A stretch of 64,000 nt of DNA from JAUNSR01 sp036655355 (lineage in GTDB: Bacteria; Bacteroidota; Bacteroidia; Bacteroidales; JAUNSR01): positions 243,165 through 307,164 of the forward strand of contig JAVVQG010000003.1 in assembly GCA_036655355.1 (NCBI GenBank). Direction: 5' to 3'. A program made the translations under genes and the position numbers. The notes under the pieces were generated by a model that saw only the letters and a program-made list of their open reading frames with translations, made no database searches and was not told where the DNA came from. This document shows positions 1 to 8,794 of this stretch, in pieces; within the stretch, counting starts at the first letter, position 1, and each line of letters begins with the position of its first letter.

Positions 1-1276
1 TTAACGGGGTGCGGATCTCGTGACTCATATTCGACAAAAAGATACTTTTACTCCGGATGGAATCTTCCGCTTTCTCCTTTATGTTCAAAAGATTCTCCTT
101 TACCTCCAGCAGTTTCCTGTTTTTGAAGCGGATGTAAAGAATGATACAAAAAATAATGAGGGCGAAAAGAAAGATGAAAAGAATACTTTGAGTTAGCAAT
201 CTGTTTTGCTCCGTCTTATTCTCCAGTTCGATGCGGTCCACCTGGTATTTGGCGCGCAGGATGTTGATCTGTCGGGTGTAACTGGTTTGGGCGATCGAAT
301 CAGTCTTCAATTTTATTTTCTGATAGATGCGGCACGCTTCCATCGGCCGGTCCATCTTCTCCAACAGCTTCGCTTTGTCTCTGAAGATACCCATTTGTCG
401 GAAAGTACCGGAATATACGTCTGCTTTCTCCAAGGTCTTATCGTAATTCTCCAGTGCACGCCTGTAATTTCCCGTCATCACATAATAGCGGGCATAGAGG
501 TGGTTGAGGTGGCTGACCAGGTATTCGTACTCTTTGTTTGTGTGATCGAGTTCAATTTTGGAGAGGTAATATTTGGCGGAGTCACCTTTATTCGTTAGAA
601 TGTTGTAAAAAGCCCTCCCCATTATGGCTATGCATTCCGACTTCTCGCTTACTTTGCGGAAGCGTTTCTCTTCCATCTGCTCCAGATAATACAGCGCTTG
701 CTCCTGCTCGTTTAATGCAAGAGAGACATTGTATAGCTGATAAATCACCAGTCGCTGATAATTTTCCGTATCGGGTATTTTTTGGAGTAGATCGAATGCC
801 TCTTTGTAAGCGCTAAAAGCATCCTGCATAATTCCCGTAATGAAATAAGCATCCGCGATAGACATTCCGGCAATCGCCATACCCAATTCACTGTGGATCT
901 CTTTTGCTTTTTTCTGCATTTCGCCCACCTTATCAATCGCTACGCTCAGGTCACCCCGTGTAGCGCGAATGGAGATCAACAAGCGATTCAGTTCAAAATA
1001 GTGGGAATATTCTTTTCGTTCCTCCAACATCGGAATCAGCTGTTTTGACCACGTTGTTACTGAATCTACCGGCGTTTCGTCGTTAAATAGAACACCGTCT
1101 TTCGTTAAATTCAATATCCGTTCCAGACGGATGCTGTCGATCGCTCCCCACCTTCCGGAGTCGGAAAGTAGTTGAATCTCCTCTTGCGGATTTACGGTCA
1201 TATCGCTCCCCTTTGCATGCAATGAAAAGAGAGAGAATACCAAACAGAAAAGAAGCGGAAGTAAGAGACGCACCAT
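1..1276 (-). CDS. Sensor histidine kinase with N-terminal repeat-rich sensor region (partial)
   Basis: The gene runs off the left edge; 425 codons are visible, from an ATG at 1276. Residues 1-21 form a signal peptide or first membrane segment rich in Leu and Phe. Residues about 25-350 are helical and look like tetratricopeptide-type repeats. One hydrophobic segment lies near 358-385, followed by a basic stretch and a short coiled coil. The visible end is the kinase H box SHEIRTPL, with the phospho-accepting His at about residue 419. The ATPase domain must lie outside the window. In this family a periplasmic TPR sensor signals through one membrane helix to the kinase core; a further receiver or DNA-binding domain cannot be judged here. 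The signal sensed is unknown. A TAnnTTTG box stands about 70 bases upstream. Confidence 0.85.
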   Translation of the reverse strand, partial: MVRLLLPLLFCLVFSLFSLHAKGSDMTVNPQEEIQLLSDSGRWGAIDSIRLERILNLTKDGVLFNDETPVDSVTTWSKQLIPMLEERKEYSHYFELNRLLISIRATRGDLSVAIDKVGEMQKKAKEIHSELGMAIAGMSIADAYFITGIMQDAFSAYKEAFDLLQKIPDTENYQRLVIYQLYNVSLALNEQEQALYYLEQMEEKRFRKVSEKSECIAIMGRAFYNILTNKGDSAKYYLSKIELDHTNKEYEYLVSHLNHLYARYYVMTGNYRRALENYDKTLEKADVYSGTFRQMGIFRDKAKLLEKMDRPMEACRIYQKIKLKTDSIAQTSYTRQINILRAKYQVDRIELENKTEQNRLLTQSILFIFLFALIIFCIILYIRFKNRKLLEVKENLLNIKEKAEDSIRSKSIFLSNMSHEIRTPL

Positions 1277-1348
1277 AAATCAGAATTAGAAATTGGTTAA
1301 TGAACAAATAAGTTTGTTTTCTTTTGTTCATAAAATTAACAAAATAAA

Positions 1349-1356
1349 CAAATATA
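1349..1356 (-). promoter_or_regulatory. Bacteroidota -7 box for the sensor kinase
   Basis: On the minus strand the sequence reads TATATTTG, a full match to TAnnTTTG. It would give a leader of about 65 bases. No clear TTTG -33 element is visible at the usual spacing. Confidence 0.4.
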
Positions 1357-1487
1357 TGATGTAGTTTTGAATAGATTCCGATTAAATTTACATGAAATCG
1401 CCATAGTTCTCCGTCTCTCTTCAATGAAGGAGAACAAAACGAAAGGGACCCTATACTTTCGTGAAGAGAAGCACCTGAAGTGAAAAA

Positions 1488-1569
1488 GCAAGGGCGTGGT
1501 TCGGTCGAAGCAAGGCGGTGGCGCGGTCGAAGCAAGCCCTTGGTTCGGTCGAAGCAAGGCGGTGGTTCG
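1488..1569. repeat. 22-bp tandem repeat, 3.7 copies
   Basis: Units start at 1488, 1510, 1532 and 1554. The second half of each unit (GGTTCGGTCGAA) is almost invariant and the first half (GCAAGGCGGT) varies slightly. The array is GC-rich inside an AT-rich gap between ychF and the sensor kinase. Translations crossing it in several frames give repetitive Arg/Pro/Ser-rich peptides with no independent support, so I treat it as non-coding. Confidence 0.85.
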
Positions 1570-1669
1570 CAGATCGTTGTTTTATATAATTGAGATACAG
1601 TGCTTTGCAATGGTAAAACAAAGGGTCTGATTTGGTTTTATCAAGCCTCACAGCATAATCCCAATAAAA

Positions 1670-1715
1670 AAGGAGGTTGCCTCGCTCATTCGTAGGAATG
1701 AGAGGCAACCTCCTT
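1670..1715 (-). terminator. Rho-independent terminator of ychF
   Basis: A long hairpin with arms AAGGAGGTTGCCTC and its complement, extended by TCATTC/GAATGA past a two-base bulge, is followed on the minus strand by a T-rich run. It lies about 50 bases past the ychF stop. The opposite strand also has a T run, so it may work both ways. Confidence 0.85.
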
Positions 1716-1767
1716 GGTATTTTTATAACTGAATTACAGCAGGCGAATCGCCTTATCTGCCGATCTA

Positions 1768-2871
1768 TTAAACGTTGAAACGGAAGTGCATGATGTCGCC
1801 ATCGTGCGCTACATATTCTTTCCCCTCTACGCTCATCTTGCCGGCTTCTTTACAAGCAGCTTCAGAACCAAGAGCGATGAAATCATCGTATTTGATCACT
1901 TCGGCGCGGATGAATCCTTTTTCGAAATCCGTGTGGATCACACCGGCACACTGTGGTGCTTTGCTACCTTTCAGGTAAGTCCAAGCACGAACTTCCTGAA
2001 CACCTACGGTAAAGTACGTTTCAAGGTCAAGCAATGCGTAAGCCGAACGAATCAGACGAGATACACCCGATTCTTCCAGGCCGATCTCATTCAAGAACAT
2101 CTGACGCTCTTCGTAAGTTTCCAGTTCTGCGATTTCAGATTCGATTTTAGCGGCAACCACAAGGATCTGTGCGTTTTCCTCTTTCACAGCCTCACGAACC
2201 ATCTCTACGTATTTGTTTCCGTCTACGGCACTAGCCTCGTCTACGTTACAAACATACATCACCGGTTTGTTGGTCAGAAGGAATAATTCGCGAGCCACTT
2301 TCTGTTCGTCTTTCGTATCGAAAGAAACGGTACGGGCGGCTTTCCCCTGAAGCAAAGCTTCCTGGAATTTTTTCAATACTTCGTACTGAAGTTTCGCTGT
2401 TTTATCGCCACCGGTCTGAGCCTGTTTCTGAACGCGAGAAATACGACCTTCAATGGTTTCCAGGTCTTTCAGCTGCAATTCGAAATCGATGATTTCTTTA
2501 TCGCGGATCGGGTTGATGCTACCGTCGACGTGTGTGATGTTATCATCATCGAAGCAACGAAGTACGTGCAGAATCGCATCCGTCTCACGGATATTCGCAA
2601 GGAACTTATTTCCAAGCCCTTCCCCTTTCGAAGCACCTTTCACCAATCCGGCGATGTCTACGATCTCAACGGTCGTCGGAACGATACGCTGTGGATGAAC
2701 CAGTTCGGAAAGTTTGTTCAAACGATCGTCCGGTACGGTGATAACACCTACGTTCGGTTCGATTGTACAGAATGGAAAGTTTGCAGACTGTGCCTTTGCG
2801 TTAGATAAGCAGTTAAATAGAGTAGATTTTCCTACGTTCGGTAAACCTACGATACCACATTGTAATGCCAT
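1768..2871 (-). CDS. ychF: Redox-regulated ATPase YchF (Obg-like, OLA1 family)
   Basis: P-loop ATPase of the Obg/TRAFAC class that binds ribosomes and is implicated in stress and translation control. The P-loop GLPNVGKST is at residues 8-16 and the G3 motif DIAGL at 72-76. The G4 position carries NVDE at 209-212 instead of NKxD; this is the family hallmark that shifts preference from GTP to ATP. A coiled-coil region follows the G domain start, and the last 85 residues form the TGS domain. At 367 residues the length is normal for the family. The gene stands alone, with its own upstream -7 box and its own terminator. Identity is certain; the cellular role is inferred from the family. Confidence 0.97.
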   Translation of the reverse strand: MALQCGIVGLPNVGKSTLFNCLSNAKAQSANFPFCTIEPNVGVITVPDDRLNKLSELVHPQRIVPTTVEIVDIAGLVKGASKGEGLGNKFLANIRETDAILHVLRCFDDDNITHVDGSINPIRDKEIIDFELQLKDLETIEGRISRVQKQAQTGGDKTAKLQYEVLKKFQEALLQGKAARTVSFDTKDEQKVARELFLLTNKPVMYVCNVDEASAVDGNKYVEMVREAVKEENAQILVVAAKIESEIAELETYEERQMFLNEIGLEESGVSRLIRSAYALLDLETYFTVGVQEVRAWTYLKGSKAPQCAGVIHTDFEKGFIRAEVIKYDDFIALGSEAACKEAGKMSVEGKEYVAHDGDIMHFRFNV

Positions 2872-2930
2872 TGTATAGTATTGTATTTATATTTCGGATC
2901 CTTAAGTGCCTGATTTTTATCAAGCAGCCG

Positions 2931-2938
2931 CAAAAGTA
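2931..2938 (-). promoter_or_regulatory. Bacteroidota -7 box for ychF
   Basis: The minus strand reads TACTTTTG, a full match to TAnnTTTG, about 60 bases before the ychF start. No good -33 TTTG is seen. Confidence 0.45.
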
Positions 2939-2992
2939 CAAAAAAGATTGCAGATTTATAGGGGGTTGGAAGTTACGAGGCGGAAAAGAAAG

Positions 2993-5785
2993 TTAATGTG
3001 CCTCCAGCCAGTTCTTTCCGAACCCGCACTCTGCGATAAGCGGCACCCGCATCCGGTAAGCATGCTGCATCTCCTCAATCACGATTTTCTTCACCACATC
3101 CTGTTCATCGGGCTGCACGTTGAAGTTCAACTCATCGTGTACCTGAAGGATCATACGCGATTTCACACCCTCCTCTTTGAATCTGCGTGCGATATTCACC
3201 ATCGCAATTTTAATGATATCCGCGGCACTTCCCTGAATCGGCGCATTGATTGCATTTCGTTCAGCGAATCCGCGCACCACCGAGTTGCGGGAGTTGATAT
3301 CGGGCAGCATTCTTTTTCGTCCGAAAAGCGTTTCCACGAATCCCTGCTGTTGTGCCACCTCGATGCTTTTATCCATGTATGCCTTTACGCCCGGATAGGT
3401 TTCGAAATAGCCGTCGATAAGCATTTTAGCTTCCGCACGGGGGATGTTCAAACGACTTGCCAACCCGAACACGGAGATTCCGTAAATGATACCGAAATTG
3501 GCTGTTTTCGCTTTGTTACGCATTTCGCGCGTCACCTCTTCGATCGGTACCTTATAGATCTTAGCCGCTGTTGCCGCATGGATGTCTTCGCCCGACAGGA
3601 ATGCTTCCACCATGTTGGGATCCTGACTCAACTCGGCCATGATGCGCAGTTCGATCTGCGAGTAGTCAGCCGAGAAGAACATACAACCCTCGTCCGGAAT
3701 GAACGCGCGTCGCAACTCTTTGCCCACATCCGTACGGATCGGAATGTTCTGAAGGTTCGGATTGCTTGAACTCAGTCGTCCCGTAGCGGTCACCGCCTGA
3801 TTGAAAGAGGTGTGTATTTTGCCACTTTTCTTATCCAATAGGGTAGGAAGGGAGTCCACATACGTATTCAATAGTTTCTTCAGACCGCGATGTTCCAGAA
3901 TCAGATCCACTACCGGATGTTTATCCTTCAATTTCTCCAATACCTCTTCGGCCGTAGAGTATTGTCCGGTTTTTGTTTTCTTCGCTTTTTCATCCAGTTT
4001 GAGGTGATCAAACAGCACTTCTCCCACCGCTTTGGGCGATCCGATGTTGAACTCCATGCCGGCAGCGGAGTAGATCTCCTGTTCGATCTCCTGCATCTTT
4101 TTGGTCAGAATCACCGAAATGTCTTTCAATGCGAGGGTGTCGATTTTCACGCCTTCCATCTCCATATCCGCCAGCACCTTTACCAACGGCATCTCGATAT
4201 CCCAGAATAGTTTCTCCATTCCCTCTTTCTGCAACTCCTTCTCAAAAACCTTTTTCAGCTTCAGGGTGACGTCTGCATCTTCGCACGCATATTCGGTAAC
4301 AACGGGTAAGGCCACGTCGCGCATCGAGCGCTGCTTCTTGCCGGAGCCGATCAACTCCTCGATGTGGATGGTCTGGTATTTCAGATACACCTCTGCCAGG
4401 TAATCCATGTTGTGACGTTGCTCCGGTTGAATCAGGTAATGGGCGATCATCGTGTCGAACCATTTTCCTTTCACATCCACGCCGTAACGTTTGAGCATGA
4501 TGTAGTCGTATTTTATATTCTGACCGATCTTCAGAATCGCTTCATTTTCGAAAGCCGTTTTGAATTCCGCCACCACCGCACGCGCTTCCTCCTCATCGAC
4601 AGGCACCGGAACGTAGTACGCCTCATTTTCGTCCATTGCGAAAGAGAAACCTACCAATTCGGCGTTAATGGGATCGACGCCCGTTGTTTCGGTGTCAAAA
4701 GCCCACGAATCGCGCTTGTTTAATTTTGCGATTAATTTTGCTCTTTGTTCTTGATTTTCAACGAGATGATAGTTGTATGGTAGCGCTTTTAAGCTCACGA
4801 GAGTTGAATAATTGGTTTCAACCGTAGGATTGTCTTCAATTACGTCAAAGAGAGAGCCCATAAGCGGTGCTTGTTTTGTTGCTTTGCTATTTTTGGGTTC
4901 GTTTTTTGCTGCTCCTTTCAGGATTCGGTCTGAGAGTTGACGGAATTCCAACTCTTCGAAAATCTGTCCCAGTGCATCCTGATTCAGCGGGTCGCGTGTC
5001 AGGGTTTTCTCATCGAACTCAACCGGGACGTCTGTTTTGATTGTCGCCAGGAATTTTGAATCGCGAATCTGCTGCACGTTATTTTCCACTTTTGTTTTCA
5101 GTGCCCCTTTCAGTTCATCCTTGTGATTGAGCAGGTTCTCAATCGATCCGAATTCTGCAATCAGTTTCTGAGCGGTCTTCTCACCGACGCCCGGGCATCC
5201 CGGAATATTATCCGCGGCATCACCCATCAGTCCCAGAATATCGATCACCTGTTCCACCCGTTCGATCTTGAATTTCTCCTTGATCTCTTCCACGCCCATG
5301 ATGTCGAATCCGGCCGACATGGTTTTGGGACGATACATGAATGTATTCTGATCCACCAGCTGTCCGTAATCCTTATCCGGAGTCATCATGAAGGTTGTAT
5401 ATCCGGCTGCTTCCGCTTTTTTAGCAAGCGTGCCGATCACGTCGTCCGCTTCAAATCCCATCACCTCGATGATCGGAATGTTGTATGCTTTGATGATCTC
5501 CTTAATCACCGGTACCGACTCTCTGATCACTTCGGGAGTGGCTTCACGTTGCGCCTTGTACGATTCAAACATCTCGTGGCGGAAAGTGGGACCCGGAGGA
5601 TCGAAACAAACCGCGATATGAGTAGGGTTCTCCTTTTTCAAAACTTCTTCAAGCGTATTTACGAATCCGTAGATCGCCGAAGTATTCTTTCCTTTTGAAT
5701 TGACGCGCGGCGCTCTGATAAACGCATAGTATGCGCGATAAATCAAAGCATAGGCATCGAGGAGAAATAACTTCTTTTCTTCCAT
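2993..5785 (-). CDS. polA: DNA polymerase I
   Basis: Full-length 930-residue Pol I for repair synthesis and Okazaki fragment maturation. The N-terminal 5'-3' exonuclease (about 1-290) shows the Asp-rich ADDVIGTLAKKA and TPDKDYGQLVD motifs and a helix-hairpin-helix GCPGVGEKTAQKL. The proofreading domain (about 340-520) keeps all three exonuclease motifs: DTETTG, GQNIKYDY and YACEDADVT, so 3'-5' activity should be intact. The polymerase domain keeps motif A (ADYSQIELR), motif B (RNKAKTANFGIIYG) and motif C (LQVHDELNF). It is transcribed alone, divergently from the polyprenyl synthase gene, with a 239-base gap between them. Confidence 0.98.
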   Translation of the reverse strand: MEEKKLFLLDAYALIYRAYYAFIRAPRVNSKGKNTSAIYGFVNTLEEVLKKENPTHIAVCFDPPGPTFRHEMFESYKAQREATPEVIRESVPVIKEIIKAYNIPIIEVMGFEADDVIGTLAKKAEAAGYTTFMMTPDKDYGQLVDQNTFMYRPKTMSAGFDIMGVEEIKEKFKIERVEQVIDILGLMGDAADNIPGCPGVGEKTAQKLIAEFGSIENLLNHKDELKGALKTKVENNVQQIRDSKFLATIKTDVPVEFDEKTLTRDPLNQDALGQIFEELEFRQLSDRILKGAAKNEPKNSKATKQAPLMGSLFDVIEDNPTVETNYSTLVSLKALPYNYHLVENQEQRAKLIAKLNKRDSWAFDTETTGVDPINAELVGFSFAMDENEAYYVPVPVDEEEARAVVAEFKTAFENEAILKIGQNIKYDYIMLKRYGVDVKGKWFDTMIAHYLIQPEQRHNMDYLAEVYLKYQTIHIEELIGSGKKQRSMRDVALPVVTEYACEDADVTLKLKKVFEKELQKEGMEKLFWDIEMPLVKVLADMEMEGVKIDTLALKDISVILTKKMQEIEQEIYSAAGMEFNIGSPKAVGEVLFDHLKLDEKAKKTKTGQYSTAEEVLEKLKDKHPVVDLILEHRGLKKLLNTYVDSLPTLLDKKSGKIHTSFNQAVTATGRLSSSNPNLQNIPIRTDVGKELRRAFIPDEGCMFFSADYSQIELRIMAELSQDPNMVEAFLSGEDIHAATAAKIYKVPIEEVTREMRNKAKTANFGIIYGISVFGLASRLNIPRAEAKMLIDGYFETYPGVKAYMDKSIEVAQQQGFVETLFGRKRMLPDINSRNSVVRGFAERNAINAPIQGSAADIIKIAMVNIARRFKEEGVKSRMILQVHDELNFNVQPDEQDVVKKIVIEEMQHAYRMRVPLIAECGFGKNWLEAH

Positions 5786-5955
5786 TTTATTTTATACATT
5801 AGCGTTAGCACAGGAAAACAAAATGCGTAAATGATCGGAAATATGCTCGCAAGGGGTTCGCTAAAGCGCTGTTTCACTTAGGGGGCATTGCACCGGTGAT
5901 AACGCTACGGTACGAATGCGGTGAACATTATTCTTTCCTTTACGTTTTTTGTTTA

Positions 5956-5971
5956 GTTGTAAATTTACAAC
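5956..5971. promoter_or_regulatory. Perfect 16-bp palindrome, possible operator
   Basis: GTTGTAAATTTACAAC is its own reverse complement. It sits between polA and the polyprenyl synthase gene, 28 bases before the -7 box at 6000, so a dimeric regulator bound here would touch the -33 region. No regulator gene is adjacent. The rest of the 5786-5955 gap shows only weak inverted repeats. Confidence 0.4.
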
Positions 5972-5999
5972 AAAAACACCTACTGTAATCGAATATTGC

Positions 6000-6007
6000 T
6001 ATTTTTG
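6000..6007 (+). promoter_or_regulatory. Bacteroidota -7 box for the polyprenyl synthase
   Basis: TATTTTTG matches TAnnTTTG. Transcription would start near 6013, giving a very short leader before the ATG at 6025. Confidence 0.5.
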
Positions 6008-6024
6008 CAATACATTAATTAAAT

Positions 6025-7005
6025 ATGGACAGACTTTCCCTTATCCAGGCTCCCATACTCAAAGAGCTGGAGGAACAGAGCTTATTGCTCAATGATTCGT
6101 TGAAATCTCAAATCCCCCTTATCAATTCGGTGGTACATTATTTCCTGGAGAAAAAAGGGAAAATGATTCGCCCGGTAATGGTTTTGTTAGCTGCTAAACT
6201 TGCCGGAAACGGAACCATTACGCACAAGGCAAAAGATTCTGCCGTAGCGTTGGAATTGCTGCACAATGCAAGCCTTATTCACGACGATGTGGTAGATGAA
6301 TCGATGGAGAGGAGAGGACATGCTTCGGTAAATTCCCTGTGGGATAACAAAGTGGCTGTGCTCGTGGGTGATTTCTTTCTGGCTCGTTGTTTGGTAAAAT
6401 CCACCGAAACGCAATCTTTGGAGATCCAGGCGGTATTGTCGTGGCTTTCCTCCTCGTTGGCGGAAGGTGAGATCGCCCAATTGGCCAACGCGCGGGGACG
6501 CGTCTTGAATGAAGATGCTTATTATTCGGTGATCCGCAATAAAACCGCTTCTCTTTTCGTGGCGTGCATGCAATTGGGATGTCTCTCTGTAGACGCTTCC
6601 AAGGACGCTTTTGATGTATTGACTGAGTTCGGCGATAAACTGGGGATTGTATTCCAGATACGCGACGATATATTTGATTACTATTCCGATCCGACGATTG
6701 GAAAACCCACCGGAAACGACATCCGCGAAGGGAAGATTACCCTGCCGTTGTTGTATGCCCTGAAAAACGGACGGGGAGAGGAGCATGCCCGGATGATGAA
6801 GCTTCTGGAAAAAGAGGAGTTGTCAAAAGAAGATATCGCTGCGTTGGTGAATTATGCCAAGGCCAACGGAGGTATCGAATATGCGCAGGCCACCATGTTG
6901 CGCATCGGTTATGAGGCGAAGGGATTACTTAACTTCTTCGCCGATTCACCAACGCGAACCGCATTTTATGAGTTGGTAGATTACGTCATTGAACGAAATA
7001 AATAG
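6025..7005 (+). CDS. Long-chain polyprenyl diphosphate synthase (IspB-type)
   Basis: Trans-prenyltransferase that adds isopentenyl diphosphate units to an allylic primer; in this phylum the product usually becomes the menaquinone side chain. The first Asp-rich motif DDVVD is at residues 87-91, followed by the Arg pair in MERRGH. The second, DDIFD, is at 214-218, followed by GKPTGNDIREGKITLP. These bind the Mg-diphosphate groups. The length of 326 residues fits octaprenyl/heptaprenyl synthases. Product chain length cannot be read reliably from the sequence, so no symbol is assigned. Transcribed alone; it shares a perfect bidirectional terminator with deoC. Confidence 0.92.
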   Translation: MDRLSLIQAPILKELEEQSLLLNDSLKSQIPLINSVVHYFLEKKGKMIRPVMVLLAAKLAGNGTITHKAKDSAVALELLHNASLIHDDVVDESMERRGHASVNSLWDNKVAVLVGDFFLARCLVKSTETQSLEIQAVLSWLSSSLAEGEIAQLANARGRVLNEDAYYSVIRNKTASLFVACMQLGCLSVDASKDAFDVLTEFGDKLGIVFQIRDDIFDYYSDPTIGKPTGNDIREGKITLPLLYALKNGRGEEHARMMKLLEKEELSKEDIAALVNYAKANGGIEYAQATMLRIGYEAKGLLNFFADSPTRTAFYELVDYVIERNK

Positions 7006-7010
7006 GAAAC

Positions 7011-7042
7011 AAAAAAGCCGATCTGATCAGATCGGCTTTTTT
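7011..7042. terminator. Perfect-palindrome bidirectional terminator
   Basis: A 32-base perfect palindrome with GCCGATCTGA arms and A/T tails lies between the convergent polyprenyl synthase and deoC genes. Each strand ends in a T run, so it can stop transcription from both sides. Confidence 0.92.
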
Positions 7043-7066
7043 TATGTTGGTATGAATCGGTTCTTA

Positions 7067-7960
7067 TCAGATAAAGAACTTAACCTCTTTTCCAAAGATT
7101 TCGGTAAGCAGGTTGTTGGCAAGACGGCTTGCTCCCAAACGGAACAACTCCTTGTTCAACCACGCTTCACCCAATACCTCTTTTACGATGCAGTAGTATG
7201 TAACCGCTTCTTCCGGAGTTACGATACCGCCGGCAGGTTTGAATCCGATCTTACGACCTGTTTTCTCGTGGTAAGCCTTAATCGCCTGACACATGACGTA
7301 AGCAGCTTCAGGAGTAGCTGCCGGTTCCATCTTACCTGTAGAAGTTTTGATGAAATCTGCGTCGGAATACATTGAAAGGATAGAAGCTTTCATGATGTTC
7401 GAAGCTGTTTTCAATGCTCCCGTTTCAAGAATAACCTTCATGTGTGCTTCACGGCAAGCAGCTTTGCATTCGCTGATGGTTTCGCACATATCATCGTATT
7501 CACCGGCAAGGAACTGTCCGACGTTGATTACGATATCGATTTCGTTTGCTCCGGCTTGAACAGCCATCGCAACTTCTGCAACTTTGATTTCAGGGAAAGT
7601 CTGTGAAGATGGGAATCCTGCCGCTACCGCTGCAATGTTCACATCGGAAACTTCCAACGTCATTCTAACAATCTCCGCAAAGTTCGGATAAACACAGATT
7701 GCAGCTACGTTCTGCAATTCAGGATGCTCCAATTCGAACTCATTTACACGTTTTGTAAAAGCGGCCACACGTTCGCGATTGTCAGTTGTAGCCAATGTAG
7801 TAAGGTCGATGATGCTCAAAAGAAACTTGTAAACATCCGTTGTGCTGTTTGCCGCAAGATTCTTGTCAAGGATCGCTTTCACCTCTTCCTTCACTTTCTC
7901 GTCGCTCAGGTCTGTGTTGTACTGTTTCAAAACCAGACTGTATTTATCCGGATTTTCCAT
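7067..7960 (-). CDS. deoC: Deoxyribose-phosphate aldolase
   Basis: Class I aldolase that cleaves 2-deoxyribose 5-phosphate to glyceraldehyde 3-phosphate and acetaldehyde in deoxynucleoside breakdown. The Schiff-base lysine is K205 in FIKTSTGK; the proton-relay lysine is K241 in GFKPAGG; Asp142 lies in the IDIVINVG strand. The length of 297 residues is longer than the E. coli enzyme because of an N-terminal extension common in Bacteroidales. It is the last gene of dtd-mazG-deoC, starting 3 bases after the mazG-like stop, so translation is probably coupled. Confidence 0.96.
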   Translation of the reverse strand: MENPDKYSLVLKQYNTDLSDEKVKEEVKAILDKNLAANSTTDVYKFLLSIIDLTTLATTDNRERVAAFTKRVNEFELEHPELQNVAAICVYPNFAEIVRMTLEVSDVNIAAVAAGFPSSQTFPEIKVAEVAMAVQAGANEIDIVINVGQFLAGEYDDMCETISECKAACREAHMKVILETGALKTASNIMKASILSMYSDADFIKTSTGKMEPAATPEAAYVMCQAIKAYHEKTGRKIGFKPAGGIVTPEEAVTYYCIVKEVLGEAWLNKELFRLGASRLANNLLTEIFGKEVKFFI

Positions 7961-7963
7961 AAT

Positions 7964-8302
7964 TTAGTAAAGTTTATTGTTAGAAATATGTCGTTCTTTA
8001 TCTCGTAGCGTTTTCTTCTCGATGTTCTTTTTCAGAGCTTCGGTGAGGTCCACGCCGGTTTGATTTGCCAGGCAGAGCAGTACCCAGAGCACATCGGCCA
8101 TCTCATCGCCCAGGTTTTTCGAAAGTTCCTCTTTCTTGAAAGACTGGTCGCCATAAGTACGTGCCATGATGCGGGCCAGTTCGCCCACCTCTTCGGTTAG
8201 GATCGTCATGTTGGTAAGCTCGCTGAAGTAACGTACCCCGTAGGTTTTTATCCAACGGTCAACCAACTCCTGCGCCTGTGCGATGGTGATCTGTTCTTCC
8301 AT
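7964..8302 (-). CDS. MazG-like nucleoside triphosphate pyrophosphohydrolase
   Basis: Small all-alpha NTP pyrophosphatase (112 residues) that presumably removes abnormal or excess nucleotides. The Mg-binding ExxE motif is in EEVGELARIM and the ExxD motif in DEMADVLWVL, as in MazG/dUTPase-superfamily proteins. It lies between dtd and deoC with gaps of 3 bases on both sides. The operon therefore combines D-aminoacyl-tRNA proofreading, nucleotide sanitation and deoxyribose salvage. The exact substrate is unknown. Confidence 0.88.
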   Translation of the reverse strand: MEEQITIAQAQELVDRWIKTYGVRYFSELTNMTILTEEVGELARIMARTYGDQSFKKEELSKNLGDEMADVLWVLLCLANQTGVDLTEALKKNIEKKTLRDKERHISNNKLY

Positions 8303-8305
8303 GCT

Positions 8306-8758
8306 TTATTCTTTATTTTTTGAATCGATGCAGATGGTTACCGGTCCGTCATTCAACAGCTCCACCTTCATATCCGCACCGAACTCGCCGGTTCCGATCG
8401 GTTTGTCGAGTCCTGTTTCCACCATTTTCAGAAACCGTTCATACAGCGGAATGGCAATTTCGGGACGTGCCGCACGAATGTAGGAGGGTCGGTTTCCTTT
8501 GGCCGTAGCCCCATGCAGCGTAAACTGGCTGACCACAAGTATCTCGCCATCGGTATCCAATACCGATCTGTTCATCACTCCGTTGGCATCTTCAAAAATC
8601 CGCAGGTGAAGCAATTTGCGTACCATCCACTCCAGATCCTTCTCATCGTCGGCCTCTTCGAAGCCGGCTAATACCAACAGACCTCTTCCGATCTTTGATT
8701 TCAGCACCCCTTCGATGGTTACCGAAGCGTGTGAAACGCGTTGAATTACTACTCTCAT
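8306..8758 (-). CDS. dtd: D-aminoacyl-tRNA deacylase
   Basis: Hydrolyses D-amino acids (and glycine mischarged on tRNA-Ala) from tRNA, protecting translation. The 150-residue protein starts with the family-typical MRVVIQRVSHASV and carries the two active-site motifs: SQFTL in the middle and the C-terminal GPVT, here in NDGPVTICID. First gene of the dtd-mazG-deoC unit. A -7 box overlaps the stop codon of uvrC just upstream. Confidence 0.96.
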   Translation of the reverse strand: MRVVIQRVSHASVTIEGVLKSKIGRGLLVLAGFEEADDEKDLEWMVRKLLHLRIFEDANGVMNRSVLDTDGEILVVSQFTLHGATAKGNRPSYIRAARPEIAIPLYERFLKMVETGLDKPIGTGEFGADMKVELLNDGPVTICIDSKNKE

Positions 8759-8786
8759 TTGAAAACCGTATCTAATTTTATGAACA

Positions 8787-8794
8787 CAAAGTTA
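8787..8794 (-). promoter_or_regulatory. Possible promoter of dtd-mazG-deoC
   Basis: The minus strand reads TAACTTTG, matching TAnnTTTG, and includes the uvrC stop codon. It would give a leader of about 20 bases for dtd. No -33 TTTG is visible, and read-through from uvrC is equally possible. Confidence 0.35.

Noticed and set aside
1083..1610. 175-codon minus-strand frame across the 22-bp repeats
   Set aside because: It overlaps the start of the sensor kinase in another frame, crosses the promoter and consists largely of repeat-derived residues.
2906..3769. 287-codon plus-strand open frame opposite the polA 3' end
   Set aside because: Antisense shadow of polA; composition is the mirror of the conserved polymerase motifs.
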